From JAFGFY01 sp964520425 (lineage in GTDB: Bacteria; Desulfobacterota; DSM-4660; Desulfatiglandales; HGW-15): a stretch of DNA of 64,000 bases. Shown piece by piece: positions 43,844-52,839 of the stretch. The position numbers and the translations under genes are program-made. The notes below the pieces were generated by a model. The model ran no database searches. It was not told where the DNA came from and saw only the letters and a list, made by a program, of their open reading frames with translations. The stretch lies in assembly GCA_964520425.1 (NCBI GenBank), contig CAZFMX010000005.1:7567-71566 (forward strand), in the 5' to 3' direction. Every line of letters begins with the position of its first letter. Position 1 is the stretch's first letter.

Positions 43844-45178
43844 CTAATCCGTTTGTATCGGCTGCCATTCCTCTTCCTTGATCCTCCAATCCTGCCCTTT
43901 CTTGACAACAACCAAATTCTTAATACCGTAGTCCTGATACGCATCGGCCTCATATATCTGTTTAAACCTAACCTTTGCCTCTCGAGTAGAGGCAGGCAAG
44001 ATTTCCAGGTCCGTGATCACTATGTTTATAGAACGATATTTTCGGTTCAGTTTTTCTCTGTGCATCCTCCACGTACGCAGGTCCATTCCGCGGGAGGTAA
44101 ATCCCGTGTCGTAGCACAGGATATATCCCTCGAGATCTTTTTCTTCCCAGGCAACTTGCCAAGCCAAAATGAATCTTCTAATTTCTTCCTGGGTGGAGAA
44201 GTATGAGTCCTTGGGTGGTCCCCACCTGAGCGCCTTCTTTTCGAAAAACTCCCCTACGATTTTCCACTCCTTACTGTTCTGTTGGAGATAAAGGCGTTTT
44301 TCACCTTCGCTCTGAAGCCTCTCGGTCTGATAGCGTTGGTCAAACTTGGCCAGAATGGTGTTTCCATCCTTAAGCAGCCAAAGATTCTCAATGTCCACCA
44401 TAATCTGCTTATAACTTCTGGCAAGCCGAGCCTTGTATTCTTTGTACTGGTTCCAGTCTCTTCCTCCCAAGATAAAGCGTGGATTGTAAAACGACATGTA
44501 TTGGTCGACCATCTTACCTTGCCAGGCCCTTCGCCAGGTCTCGATGATCTCCAATAACTCTCCTTTTTCCTTTTCCTGTTGGCTCCGTTCCACCATCTCG
44601 ATCCGGGAGCATATAACGGCAGGCGTATCATGCAATGTGACGAAAGAAGCAAGGTCCTCGATATTGTGGTTCTCCAGGACGATACACCCATTTGAATCAT
44701 TGGGTTTTAGAGGTTTGTCCGTTCCATGAAACCAGATCCCGTACCCCCCGTTTCCCTTTTTCTCGTCCATGGGATTGGGGTAATCGATGGGGAAGGCCCT
44801 GACTCCGTATATGGGAGAAAGATCCTTCTCGAGATATGAATGAATGAAAAAATAGATGCCTTCAGGCGTTTTCTTGTCGTTTTGTCTCACCTTTGGGCCG
44901 TCATTCTCCCCTGTGGAACACTTGTAGGTCCTGATGGGTCTTGAGAGATCCTTCCATTGATACACAAAGGTCTTCTGGATGGATTTATCCACAAGGACCA
45001 CATACTCAGAGCCTTTCGCCGGTCGATACAATAGTGGCGATGGAATCAGCTCCGCCTCGAATGCCGATTGCCTTGAGGAATCAGCCCCACAGGGGTAGGT
45101 CCGCAACAGGAAAATAGAGAGGATTAGAGTGAACAGCGGTGGCCCTAGTTTGGATGAGGTTATGAAACGTATTTTCAT
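43844..45178 (-). CDS. Csd6/Pgp2-like L,D-transpeptidase/carboxypeptidase with NTF2-like repeats
   Basis: A 444-residue exported protein. Signal-like N-terminus (LFTLILSIFLL), then a YkuD domain (about 55-195) with the active site YGIWFHGTDKP...SNGCIVLEN: catalytic cysteine near 168 and histidine near 154. Two NTF2-like domains follow (about 200-320 and 325-440), recognisable by WRRAWQGKMVDQYMSFY and WQVAWEEKDLEGYILCY. Helicobacter Csd6 has the same YkuD-NTF2 order and removes the terminal D-alanine before Csd4 acts. Start ATG 45178 (MKIRFITSS) or GTG 45190. Downstream lies the Csd4-like gene, so the pair likely sets cell curvature by stem-peptide trimming. Confidence 0.85.
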   Translation of the reverse strand: MKIRFITSSKLGPPLFTLILSIFLLRTYPCGADSSRQSAFEAELIPSPLLYRPAKGSEYVVLVDKSIQKTFVYQWKDLSRPIRTYKCSTGENDGPKVRQNDKKTPEGIYFFIHSYLEKDLSPIYGVRAFPIDYPNPMDEKKGNGGYGIWFHGTDKPLKPNDSNGCIVLENHNIEDLASFVTLHDTPAVICSRIEMVERSQQEKEKGELLEIIETWRRAWQGKMVDQYMSFYNPRFILGGRDWNQYKEYKARLARSYKQIMVDIENLWLLKDGNTILAKFDQRYQTERLQSEGEKRLYLQQNSKEWKIVGEFFEKKALRWGPPKDSYFSTQEEIRRFILAWQVAWEEKDLEGYILCYDTGFTSRGMDLRTWRMHREKLNRKYRSINIVITDLEILPASTREAKVRFKQIYEADAYQDYGIKNLVVVKKGQDWRIKEEEWQPIQTD

Positions 45179-45272
45179 TACTTGTCGCACCCTTGCTTCT
45201 CTCTTCTTTCTTAATCTTTACACCTTACATCCTATTCTTTACACCGTACACCGTATACCTTGTACATTTCCT

Positions 45273-46565
45273 TTACCCAAACACCCTCTTGAAAATATCA
45301 TCCACGTGTTTGAGATGGTAATCCAAGTCAAAGACATCTTCCACCTCTTGCGCGGACACATGTTCCATGAGTTCTTTATCTTCCAGGAGAAGGGTCTTGA
45401 AATCTTTTCCCATATCCCAAACCTTTAAGGCATTCCGTTGAACCATCTCATAGGCCGTATCCCGTTTCAGCCCTAGATCGGTCAACCGAATGAGGACTCT
45501 CTGAGAAAAGATCAGCCCCTTGAGTTTGTTCAGATTCTCAAGCATCCTTTTGGGATGAATCCCAAGATTTTCGATGATCCCAGTGAGGCGCCGCAGCATG
45601 TAATCTGCGAGGATGGTACTGTCAGGTCCAATGACCCTCTCCACTGAGGAATGGCTGATATCCCTTTCATGCCAGAGTGCCATATTTTCCATGGCAGCCA
45701 GGGAATTGGTTCTAACCAGACGGGCAAGACCTGAAATGTTTTCCGACCCAATGGGATTCTTCTTGTGGGGCATGGCCGAAGAACCCTTCTGTCCTTTTGC
45801 AAAGGATTCCTCCGCTTCAAGAACCTCTGTCCTCTGCAGATGGCGAATCTCAACCGCAATCTTCTCCATGGTCCCTGCCAGGATGGCCAGAGCAGAGAAA
45901 TACTCAGCGTGGCGATCGCGTTGTGTAATTTGAGTGGATACTTCTGCGGGCTTCAGACCCAGTTTCTCACAAACATAGGCTTCAATCTTCGGAGAGATAT
46001 TGGCAAAAGTCCCCACAGCCCCGGAAAGCTTTCCGTAACTGATCACCTCAAGGGCATTTTCCAGCCTCTTGAGATTGCGTTTCATCTCCATATACCAGAC
46101 GGCCAGCTTGAGTCCGAATGTAATGGGCTCAGCGTGAATGCCATGGGATCGCCCAATCATGACAGTATATTTGTGCTCATGGGCCCTCTCTTTGATGACT
46201 TCCATAAACGTCTTTACATCATCAATGATGACGGTCATGGCCTCCTTAAGCAAGAGAGCAAAACTGGTGTCCAGGATGTCCGAAGAGGTCAATCCCTGGT
46301 GGATAAACCGCGAATCCGGTCCCACGTATTCCGCCACATTGTTGAGAAAGGCGATCACGTCATGCTTTGTCTCTTCCTCGATTTCCAGGATTCGCTCTAC
46401 GGAGAAATTCGCCTTCTCCTTGATGTTGGCGAGCGCTTCCTTGGGGATTTGGCCCTCCTCGGACATGGCCTCGCAGGCCATGACCTCCACTTGAAGCCAC
46501 TTGGCAAATCGATTCTCGTCTTCCCAAATTCGTCCCATCTCGGGGCGGGTGTATCGGCTAATCAT
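45273..46565 (-). CDS. purB: Adenylosuccinate lyase
   Basis: A 430-residue fumarase/aspartase-superfamily enzyme that removes fumarate from adenylosuccinate and SAICAR in purine synthesis. Seen: the N-terminal block ISRYTRPEMGRIWEDENRF, HDVIAFLNNVAEYVG, TSSDILDTSFALLL, IGRSHGIHAEPITFG with the catalytic histidine, and the signature loop SSAMPHKKNPIGSE near 263 carrying the catalytic serine. Family length. ATG 46565 has AGGGATTTATT upstream, and the region 46600-46690 upstream is strongly AT-rich and contains a 9-bp inverted pair (AAAGGGCTT/AAGCCCTTT), probably the promoter area. Confidence 0.95.
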   Translation of the reverse strand: MISRYTRPEMGRIWEDENRFAKWLQVEVMACEAMSEEGQIPKEALANIKEKANFSVERILEIEEETKHDVIAFLNNVAEYVGPDSRFIHQGLTSSDILDTSFALLLKEAMTVIIDDVKTFMEVIKERAHEHKYTVMIGRSHGIHAEPITFGLKLAVWYMEMKRNLKRLENALEVISYGKLSGAVGTFANISPKIEAYVCEKLGLKPAEVSTQITQRDRHAEYFSALAILAGTMEKIAVEIRHLQRTEVLEAEESFAKGQKGSSAMPHKKNPIGSENISGLARLVRTNSLAAMENMALWHERDISHSSVERVIGPDSTILADYMLRRLTGIIENLGIHPKRMLENLNKLKGLIFSQRVLIRLTDLGLKRDTAYEMVQRNALKVWDMGKDFKTLLLEDKELMEHVSAQEVEDVFDLDYHLKHVDDIFKRVFG

Positions 46566-46864
46566 AATAAATCCCTCTTTTTCTGTAATTTGTTATGTTC
46601 CTTCATAATGAAAGGGCTTTTTAGTATAAAACGATATAAAATTATATATAATTGACAACAAATTATGCACATAAACAAGCCCTTTATCAAGAAAAATGAG
46701 CCTTGTTTCGGTTTTTCACCCCCTTGACAGAAGCGAGATCATAACGGGTTCTAATCTTTAAAACCTCATTCAAGTCACGAAAAGGATATACAGACTAGCC
46801 GTGGTAATGTAAATAAGGTTCTTCTCCCACATAGTAAGTCTCTGGGAAGATGCGCCATAACTAA

Positions 46865-47093
46865 TGTCGTGTCTCAGAATTATCTTGAATATTGAGTACC
46901 CACTGCACAGATTCAAAGGGGACATGGAACTGGTTAAAATGATGGAAAATATTTCTGGGACACGACGCTAGGAGAATGGTGATGAGGTCTTTTCATCACC
47001 ATTCCCTCGATGTGAAACTGAAAAGAGATCCCCATGTCCCCAACGTGTCATAGAACCAGCTAAAATGATGAAAGCTATTTCTGAGACATGACA
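46865..47093. repeat. Family A repeat, copy 3 (composite)
   Basis: Starts TGTCGTGTCTCAG and has two right-type ends: GGGACACGACG at 46967 and GAGACATGACA at 47093. A 103-bp unit (46865-46967) is the size of copy 1, and the rest repeats CCCCATGTCCCC, TAAAATGATG and the terminal block. It appears to be two copies merged or one inserted in another. Confidence 0.65.
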
Positions 47094-47128
47094 CGAGTTA
47101 CTCGCATTCGAAAAAGGGGATATATCTG

Positions 47129-47791
47129 ATGCCGGAGACAGCTGAAGTGAAGGCGATACTGCTTGATTTTGGGGGCGTTGTGGCTGAAGAAGGATTCAAA
47201 GAGGGTCTTCGTACCATCGCCCTAGACCATGGGCTGGATCCCGACACCGTCATATCTACTGCTTTCGAAATCACCTACGACATCGGGTTCGTCCTGGGTA
47301 AAGTAAGGGAAGACGCGTTCTGGAGGGCGATGAGAAATCGTTTTCCTTTCAGGGAAAGAGATCCAGATTTAACCGAACAGATCCTTTCACGGTTTACCCT
47401 TCGCCCCTGGATACTCGATATGGTCTCCGACCTGAAGGCTCTCGGTGTGGTGGTGGGGATCTTGAGTGATCAATGCCACTGGTTGGACGAACTGGACCAA
47501 AGACACGGCTTCTTCAAACGCTTTGACTACATATTCAACTCCTATCATCTGCACATTTCAAAAAAGGACCCTGAGATTTTCGACATGGTTTCTCAAAGGC
47601 TTCACATCGATCCCGCGAACATCCTGTTTGTTGACGATCATGAAGCCCATATTGCCAGGGCAAGACAAAAAGGCCTTCAGGCCATCCTCTATGAAGACAA
47701 GGCTTCGTTTATTCAACAATTGGCTGGAATCGTTTGCGGCATCCTGGAAATCAAGACCTGCCTGCCATCTCTGGCAGGTGGTGGATCGTGA
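47129..47791 (+). CDS. HAD-family hydrolase (HAD-IA)
   Basis: A 220-residue haloacid dehalogenase-like phosphatase: motif I LLDFGGVV, motif II GILSDQ, the lysine of motif III in ISKKDPEIF, motif IV LFVDDHEAHIARA. Substrate unknown; the DFGGVV form is common among HAD-IA members that act on nucleotides or sugar phosphates. ATG 47129 follows AAAGGGGATATATCTG. It is unrelated in sequence to the HAD protein at 1482-2234. A perfect hairpin (CTGCCA/TGGCAG) lies in its last codons, perhaps ending transcription. Confidence 0.82.
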   Translation: MPETAEVKAILLDFGGVVAEEGFKEGLRTIALDHGLDPDTVISTAFEITYDIGFVLGKVREDAFWRAMRNRFPFRERDPDLTEQILSRFTLRPWILDMVSDLKALGVVVGILSDQCHWLDELDQRHGFFKRFDYIFNSYHLHISKKDPEIFDMVSQRLHIDPANILFVDDHEAHIARARQKGLQAILYEDKASFIQQLAGIVCGILEIKTCLPSLAGGGS

Positions 47792-47863
47792 AGGTCACGA
47801 TTTATTTTGGTCTTGTTGAGTATAGTGTTGGGCACTAAGGGAAAAGAAAGGAGATATAAAAGA

Positions 47864-48436
47864 TCATTTTTCTAGACAAACAATCCGAAGCAACCGCTTC
47901 ATTATAGCACCGATTTTGGTATCCATCTTATGGATGAATTCCTTGTCGGTGCATCGGATAAGCTTAGGTCTTAGATATAAAATAAGCCTCGCGGCCATTT
48001 CTGCCGCACCTGCCGTCAAATGGGTACACTGTTGGAAGTGGGCTTGTCGATCATGGCGGAAACTTCGAGAGAGTGCTCTACAGCAAGTCGCGCCATAAGT
48101 GGCTTTAAACGCATCGTGTAGTTGCCTGGCACTTTTACGCATGCGTTGTCGGTTATGGTAGGGTTGATCGTCTCCTATAAATAGACCGCACGCCAAAACG
48201 GCGCCGCTCAAAGCGCCGCATATACAACCGCTCTCTCCCAGCGCCATGCTGAACGGTGCTGCAACAGCAACGGCCTGAGCGTCACTCAGGCTGCCGTTAA
48301 AAGCCTTGTTTAAGGTTACTACAACCGCTTCAGTGCATAGCAACTGGCCGGTTTGAAATAGATTTCCTGCGCGGTTTTTAATCTGCGCGATTATCATCTC
48401 CGTCTGAGGATTATGATTGTTCCACCACTTTGACAT
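47864..48436 (-). CDS. C_GCAxxG_C_C family protein
   Basis: A 190-residue protein of the C_GCAxxG_C_C group, putative redox-active or metal-binding proteins common in anaerobes. The signature is visible as LLCTEAVV near residue 32 and GCICGALSGAVLACG near 70, with a later CC pair (GATCCRAL). These cysteines sit on amphipathic helices. The C-terminal part (about 140-190) is basic and less typical. The start lacks a ribosome site, so the N-terminus is tentative. It is the last gene of a possible three-gene set with a TonB receptor and a lipoprotein, 101 bp after the lipoprotein gene. Confidence 0.78.
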   Translation of the reverse strand: MSKWWNNHNPQTEMIIAQIKNRAGNLFQTGQLLCTEAVVVTLNKAFNGSLSDAQAVAVAAPFSMALGESGCICGALSGAVLACGLFIGDDQPYHNRQRMRKSARQLHDAFKATYGATCCRALSRSFRHDRQAHFQQCTHLTAGAAEMAARLILYLRPKLIRCTDKEFIHKMDTKIGAIMKRLLRIVCLEK

Positions 48437-48537
48437 AGGTATAACCAGACTAATTTCAGGCGTTCCTCGAGCCGTTCAACAACGGGGGCTGCATGTGACC
48501 GATGGTTCAGGTCCGAAAACGGCTGTCTTTATCCATT

Positions 48538-49560
48538 TTAGTAAATATACATATTACTGATCCTCTTGACCGAGCGGCCGCCGGTATTGTCTTCGGGGAC
48601 CACCATCATGGCAAAGGCCTCCTCAGGCCCCAGATTCTGCTCTTCCTTCTTAAATGCGACAATAATATTATTTTCTAACCGTGAATTGAAAAGCTCTCCT
48701 ATAGAAAATGTGGCGCAGAATCCGTTTTTGCTGGAAACAGCGATATATCTGTCATACTGGTGGGGGAACTCGATAACCTGTAGTTTTTCCAGCAAAGCGG
48801 GAAAAGAAACTCCCTCATAGGAATAAACTCCGTGAAAGCCTTCGCAATCACCCACCTGTACCTTGCTCCGGATCTTTATTAACGGAAGGTCGATAAGATT
48901 TTCCATTGTGACGCTACGGGTTTGTCCTATGCGTTTATCCATAATTTCAAAGGAGGAAGTCGGTGGCTGAATGATGTTTTTCTTCCTTTCTTCATATACT
49001 TTCATTTCAATATCAGCCCTCTCCACAATTATTTCGCTTACCGAATGAATCTGCCGCCCGTTCCGGAGGTCAGTGGAGACGATCAATTCGAGACGATTCT
49101 CCTGTGGACCGAATATTTTTCCGTTTTTACGATATGCCAACAACGTACTTCTGCCGATACTTGAGTAGAAAATTTCGCCGAAGGAAAAAGCCACTTCTTC
49201 ATGTTCAGTACCGAGTACCCTGATGTAAACGGCGGGCTCGAATTTTCTTTTGTACTTCATACCAGCTTTTTCGAGTATGTCACGCAGCAGGACACCCGCA
49301 TAATCGGCCACTTCAATCAGCTCTTCATCTTCCGATGGATTCTGTTTTTCCTTCAAGACAGGAACCGCGTTGATATGGAATTCAGGGAATGACTGTATGT
49401 CATTAATGCTGAGATTGAGAGTCTTTTTCACGGCGCCTTGAACAGAAATCGTTTTCTGAAACGCATTATTTTTCATGTTGCATTTTGCCAGAAAGAATAA
49501 CAGAACAAAGGTGAGTAAAATAAAAAGTAGTCGATTATTTCGTATAAAAAAAAGATGCAT
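48538..49560 (-). CDS. Sulfite-oxidase-fold (molybdopterin-binding-like) lipoprotein
   Basis: A 340-residue exported protein: hydrophobic N-terminus LLFILLTFVLLFFLAKC gives a lipobox-like cysteine (LAKC, atypical Lys at -1), followed by two tandem copies of an oxidoreductase molybdopterin-binding-like fold (about 30-180 and 190-340; each has a VADYAGVLLRDIL / YEGVSFPALLEKL segment and ends VSEIIVERA / VKRISNMYIY). No N-terminal Cys of the sulfite oxidase catalytic type is obvious, so it may bind a ligand instead of catalysing. It sits between the TonB receptor and the C_GCAxxG_C_C gene. ATG 49560 follows GGGAGGAAATACGACC. Confidence 0.72.
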   Translation of the reverse strand: MHLFFIRNNRLLFILLTFVLLFFLAKCNMKNNAFQKTISVQGAVKKTLNLSINDIQSFPEFHINAVPVLKEKQNPSEDEELIEVADYAGVLLRDILEKAGMKYKRKFEPAVYIRVLGTEHEEVAFSFGEIFYSSIGRSTLLAYRKNGKIFGPQENRLELIVSTDLRNGRQIHSVSEIIVERADIEMKVYEERKKNIIQPPTSSFEIMDKRIGQTRSVTMENLIDLPLIKIRSKVQVGDCEGFHGVYSYEGVSFPALLEKLQVIEFPHQYDRYIAVSSKNGFCATFSIGELFNSRLENNIIVAFKKEEQNLGPEEAFAMMVVPEDNTGGRSVKRISNMYIY

Positions 49561-49644
49561 GGTCGTATTTCCTCCCTCTAAAGGATTGTGTTTTTTCCGT
49601 TAAAAGGTTATTGTCCTCTAATAAGCAAAAGGGATTTTTCATGA

Positions 49645-51900
49645 TTAAAGGGTCAATTTGATTCCGAACCAGGCCCTGATGCCCGGTGCGGGAAATAAAT
49701 AAAGCTCCTGATAATCTTCATTGAAAATATTTTCGACAGCACCGAATATCTGGTAATGGTCTTTGAAATTGTAGGTGATTTTAGTATTCAGCAAAAAAAA
49801 GTCGTCAAGGCTTTTCTTTACTGCAACAAAATGGGTATTATCTGCCGGATCCGCATGGTCGTAGTAGACCTGATCCGATACCAGACTTCCGTTCAGGCTG
49901 ATTTTCAATCCGCAATCGAAGGATTGCGTCAAATCAAAATTGAATTTGTGTCTGGGACGGTAAGGAATCTCATCCGGTTTATAGATCAGATCGTCGGCAA
50001 GATATTCCGATTCAACCATGACCGTCGAACCATCATTTTCCGCCGTCAAGTAAGTGTAGCTGATCCCGGCGGTCAGGTTTGCCGTAAGTTGTGCCGACAA
50101 ATTTAACTCCATGCCGTTAAGATTGGCATCCGCATATTGTTCGAAGCGTCCGATCTCGTTGTCAAAAAAAATCAAATCTTCCACATCGTTATAAAACAAT
50201 GAGCCTTCAAATTTTAACTTTTCGTTGATCCACCATTGGCTGCCTAGTTCATAGCTGATGGTTTTTTCTTCCTTCATATCAGGATCTCCCTTCGGGCCGA
50301 TCACCCCATCGGCGTAAAGATTCCGCATGGTGGGGAATCGGATTTTCCTGCCAACGGAGGCATAGAAGTTAAGGGCATCCGAGTAGTCATAATTGATTCC
50401 TGCTTGGGGATTAAAGGAATGGATATCATCTCCTTTTTCCGTACCGGAGGCCTGATCACGGTCAATTTGCGCAAAAGTATCATAGCTCGCCCCTACAGTC
50501 AGTGAGAGGCTGTCGGTGATATCGACAACATCCTCCAGTGCCGCCGAGTAGGTATGGGAAATGAGTTTTTCATATTCCGGAGCGGAAGAAGCAAATGCAT
50601 ACTCGGATTTGTGTACATCCTTTTTAAAACTGTATCCCAGACGGACATGATGGTTCTGAACCCGATCCCAGAAGACGTATAAATTGCCGCCGATATTGTA
50701 GTCGTCATATTCCGAATCAAATGAAGGCGCACCGGCAGTGCGAAGCTGGCTGCTGTAAGTATCGTCATCATAGGCATTAAGGGCGCTCTTATAGTCATCG
50801 TAAAAGATTCTTCCTTTGAACCTGAGTTTATCGGTCAATTCATATTCATCGGTGATATTGACCGTATAACGCTTCCAGTCGTCAAACCGCCAGTAGCGGG
50901 GGTACCAGTAGGCGGTTCCGCCTGCTCTTCTCGTCTCGCGATATATGGCACCCGGGGCAATGCCATATTCATTTGTATAGTATTCCATTGAAATTCCCAG
51001 GGCATTTTTACCGGTGACGTCCCAATTCGCGGTGAAAGTGATCGCATCACGAGAATAATCGGTGTTTTCCCGAAGCCCTGAATCCGTTTTCAAAGGTGTA
51101 TGGGGTATCGGACTCGGCGCAACGGCCATGGAAGCAAGAATCTCCGGCGCAAGGGTGAAATCCTTGGCAAGCCTGAATCCGTCGGATTCTTTGTGGCTGA
51201 CTCCAAAAAAATAGCTCAGGTTACCGACCTTTTGCCCATGGGTAATCGCGATATGGTGGGTGTTGTAGTCACTTATTTCATAAGATAATGCAGCCTCCGG
51301 TCTATCTCCGCCTTTCCGAGTGATGATGTTAATCACCCCGCCCATGGAATTGGGCCCGTACAAACTCGAAGACAGCCCCTTTATGACTTTGATTTTGGCA
51401 ATATTCTGAACCGGTATATCAGTCAAATTCACCAACCCTTCATAGGGCTGATAAATAGGCATGCCGTCGAGGAGAATGAGTACCTTGTCCTGCTCAAAAC
51501 CGCGGACACTGGCATAGGATTCCTGCTTGGCCCGACCCTGTCGGAAGTATATTCCGGGCAGCAGTTTCAAGGCATCCCCCAGGTTCGAAGCATTATACTT
51601 TTCAATATCTGCAGCGGTGACTTCCGAAATCGTTGTGGGGCTTTCCTTGACGATCTGATCAGCGGTAATGATTACCTCTCCCAATGTATATTCATAATCG
51701 TTTTCCCCATTATCTTTTGCCTGAACGGCCGTCGTGAGAATCAGGCATAAACCAAAAAAAACAATAAACGCTGCAACGATACAAAAATGCATGATGCAGC
51801 GCAGCTTCACGAGGGGGGTATTGGGCACATCATTATTTAAGTTGAAATGAAAACGGCGCCTCCAATACAGTAGCAAATTACGATAAAGCAAACAGATCAT
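49645..51900 (-). CDS. TonB-dependent outer-membrane receptor
   Basis: A 751-residue receptor. A possible TonB box (GEVIITADQI) precedes the plug domain (ITAADIEKYNASNLGDALKLLPGIYFR...VRGFEQDKVLILLDGMPIYQPYEG...SSLYGPNSMGGVINIITRKG), and then a 22-strand barrel of alternating aromatic strands ending GIRAWFGIKLTL. ATG 51900 has an excellent GGAGGTGAATGAA, giving a 36-residue lead before the signal-like FCIVAAFIVFFGLCLIL; ATG 51792 would begin right at that signal but has no ribosome site. The cargo is unknown. It heads a probable operon with the lipoprotein and C_GCAxxG_C_C genes. Confidence 0.92.
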   Translation of the reverse strand: MICLLYRNLLLYWRRRFHFNLNNDVPNTPLVKLRCIMHFCIVAAFIVFFGLCLILTTAVQAKDNGENDYEYTLGEVIITADQIVKESPTTISEVTAADIEKYNASNLGDALKLLPGIYFRQGRAKQESYASVRGFEQDKVLILLDGMPIYQPYEGLVNLTDIPVQNIAKIKVIKGLSSSLYGPNSMGGVINIITRKGGDRPEAALSYEISDYNTHHIAITHGQKVGNLSYFFGVSHKESDGFRLAKDFTLAPEILASMAVAPSPIPHTPLKTDSGLRENTDYSRDAITFTANWDVTGKNALGISMEYYTNEYGIAPGAIYRETRRAGGTAYWYPRYWRFDDWKRYTVNITDEYELTDKLRFKGRIFYDDYKSALNAYDDDTYSSQLRTAGAPSFDSEYDDYNIGGNLYVFWDRVQNHHVRLGYSFKKDVHKSEYAFASSAPEYEKLISHTYSAALEDVVDITDSLSLTVGASYDTFAQIDRDQASGTEKGDDIHSFNPQAGINYDYSDALNFYASVGRKIRFPTMRNLYADGVIGPKGDPDMKEEKTISYELGSQWWINEKLKFEGSLFYNDVEDLIFFDNEIGRFEQYADANLNGMELNLSAQLTANLTAGISYTYLTAENDGSTVMVESEYLADDLIYKPDEIPYRPRHKFNFDLTQSFDCGLKISLNGSLVSDQVYYDHADPADNTHFVAVKKSLDDFFLLNTKITYNFKDHYQIFGAVENIFNEDYQELYLFPAPGIRAWFGIKLTL

Positions 51901-52681
51901 TTCATTCACCTCCATGATTATGCAACCAGAATTGGTTTCTAACAATACCATTGACCAAATCCTAAAAACAGATCACTCTTCTAAACTTGCTGGAATTAAA
52001 AATCTTTGTTGCATTTTATTTCTCCATTAAACTGATCGTGGTCAGGTTGTTTAAAATTTCTCTTTTCCATCGAATATTTTGTGCCTTTCTAGGTAGAGAT
52101 TATTCCCGGATAGCGTTAGACTTATATCGCTAAGTATTACACAGTCCAGGTAGCGCCATTGTGGCTGCAAATGCACTTAATGAAAAAGTCATAGTCCACT
52201 TTCCAAATGGATTTATGTCCGGGAGTGTTTGGACGGCTATCACGGATGCAAAGGAAACGGACCGCCTAGGTTCGATTAGGTGATGTCAGGTTGGATATGA
52301 TTTTGGTACATGGTTTTGTCTAACAAACCCGGTTAGGTAAGGATAAGATCCCTCAAGTAAAGCCAAAATCATGAATCATGGAAGACCCCTTAGCTACGAA
52401 AATAGAGACTTGCCTCAGTACCATAGGAAAAATCGATCTGTCAAACTGGAAAATATGATATTAAAAGCCGTTATTGTCGGAAATTCCGATAGATTTGAAA
52501 ATTTACAATTGGACAGGATGTACAGGTAGGTAGTAGCAGTAGTATAACCGCTATTGAAGAATCTTGCCAATAGTCCTCGGACAGATCTATCCTAATCGAT
52601 TCCGACTATTTCCAGGTAAAATCTTCAGTCGGTTCCTCAAGGAATTCAGAAAAGAATCTTTTAAATAGGTGTGGTGTAAAT
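51901..52681. other. Upstream region of the TonB receptor, no clear gene
   Basis: About 780 bp. On the minus strand a tiny frame with GGAG seven bases before its ATG (near 52016) encodes only 13 residues, a possible leader peptide. I looked for cobalamin and molybdenum-cofactor riboswitch cores and did not find either. A short frame on the minus strand around 52130-52300 has no start codon. The rest shows nothing I can name. Confidence 0.4.
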
Positions 52682-52718
52682 AAAAAATCAGCAAGTTATA
52701 GAAATCCATACTTGCTGA
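52682..52718 (-). terminator. Rho-independent terminator
   Basis: On the minus strand TCAGCAAGT and ACTTGCTGA pair (52688-52718) and are followed directly by TTTTTT. It lies beyond the tRNA-operon terminator and may back it up. Next to it, 52736-52761 is a perfect 11-bp hairpin (GCATCCCGCCT-GACT-AGGCGGGATGC). Confidence 0.7.
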
Positions 52719-52773
52719 AATAACTATTTTTTGTGGCATCCCGCCTGACTAGGCGGGATGCCCTGGACTATCG

Positions 52774-52805
52774 AAAAAAGGCCATCTGAATCATCAGATG
52801 GCCTT
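52774..52805 (-). terminator. Original tRNA-operon terminator, displaced by the island
   Basis: Perfect 12-bp stem AAGGCCATCTGA/TCAGATGGCCTT with a 4-nt loop, followed on the minus strand by TTTTTTCG. It lies 12 bp outside the left attachment repeat. Removing the island would put it about 20 nt after the CCA end of tRNA-Glu (61670), exactly where a tRNA terminator belongs. Confidence 0.8.
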
Positions 52806-52817
52806 CCAGGAATCAAA

Positions 52818-52839
52818 TATAAAATGGCGTCCCCAAAGG
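52818..52839 (+). repeat. Left attachment site of the island
   Basis: Matches 61663-61684 at 20 of 22 positions, with an uninterrupted 12-bp core TGGCGTCCCCAA (52825-52836). To its left lies host DNA with the tRNA terminator; to its right lies island DNA. Confidence 0.8.

Noticed and set aside
51901..52500. Cobalamin or molybdenum-cofactor riboswitch upstream of the TonB receptor
   Set aside because: The conserved cores of these riboswitches were not seen on the minus strand.
52758..52824. Upstream half of the 71-codon frame at the left island edge
   Set aside because: It reads through the tRNA terminator hairpin and has no ribosome site; only the part from the core onward is meaningful.
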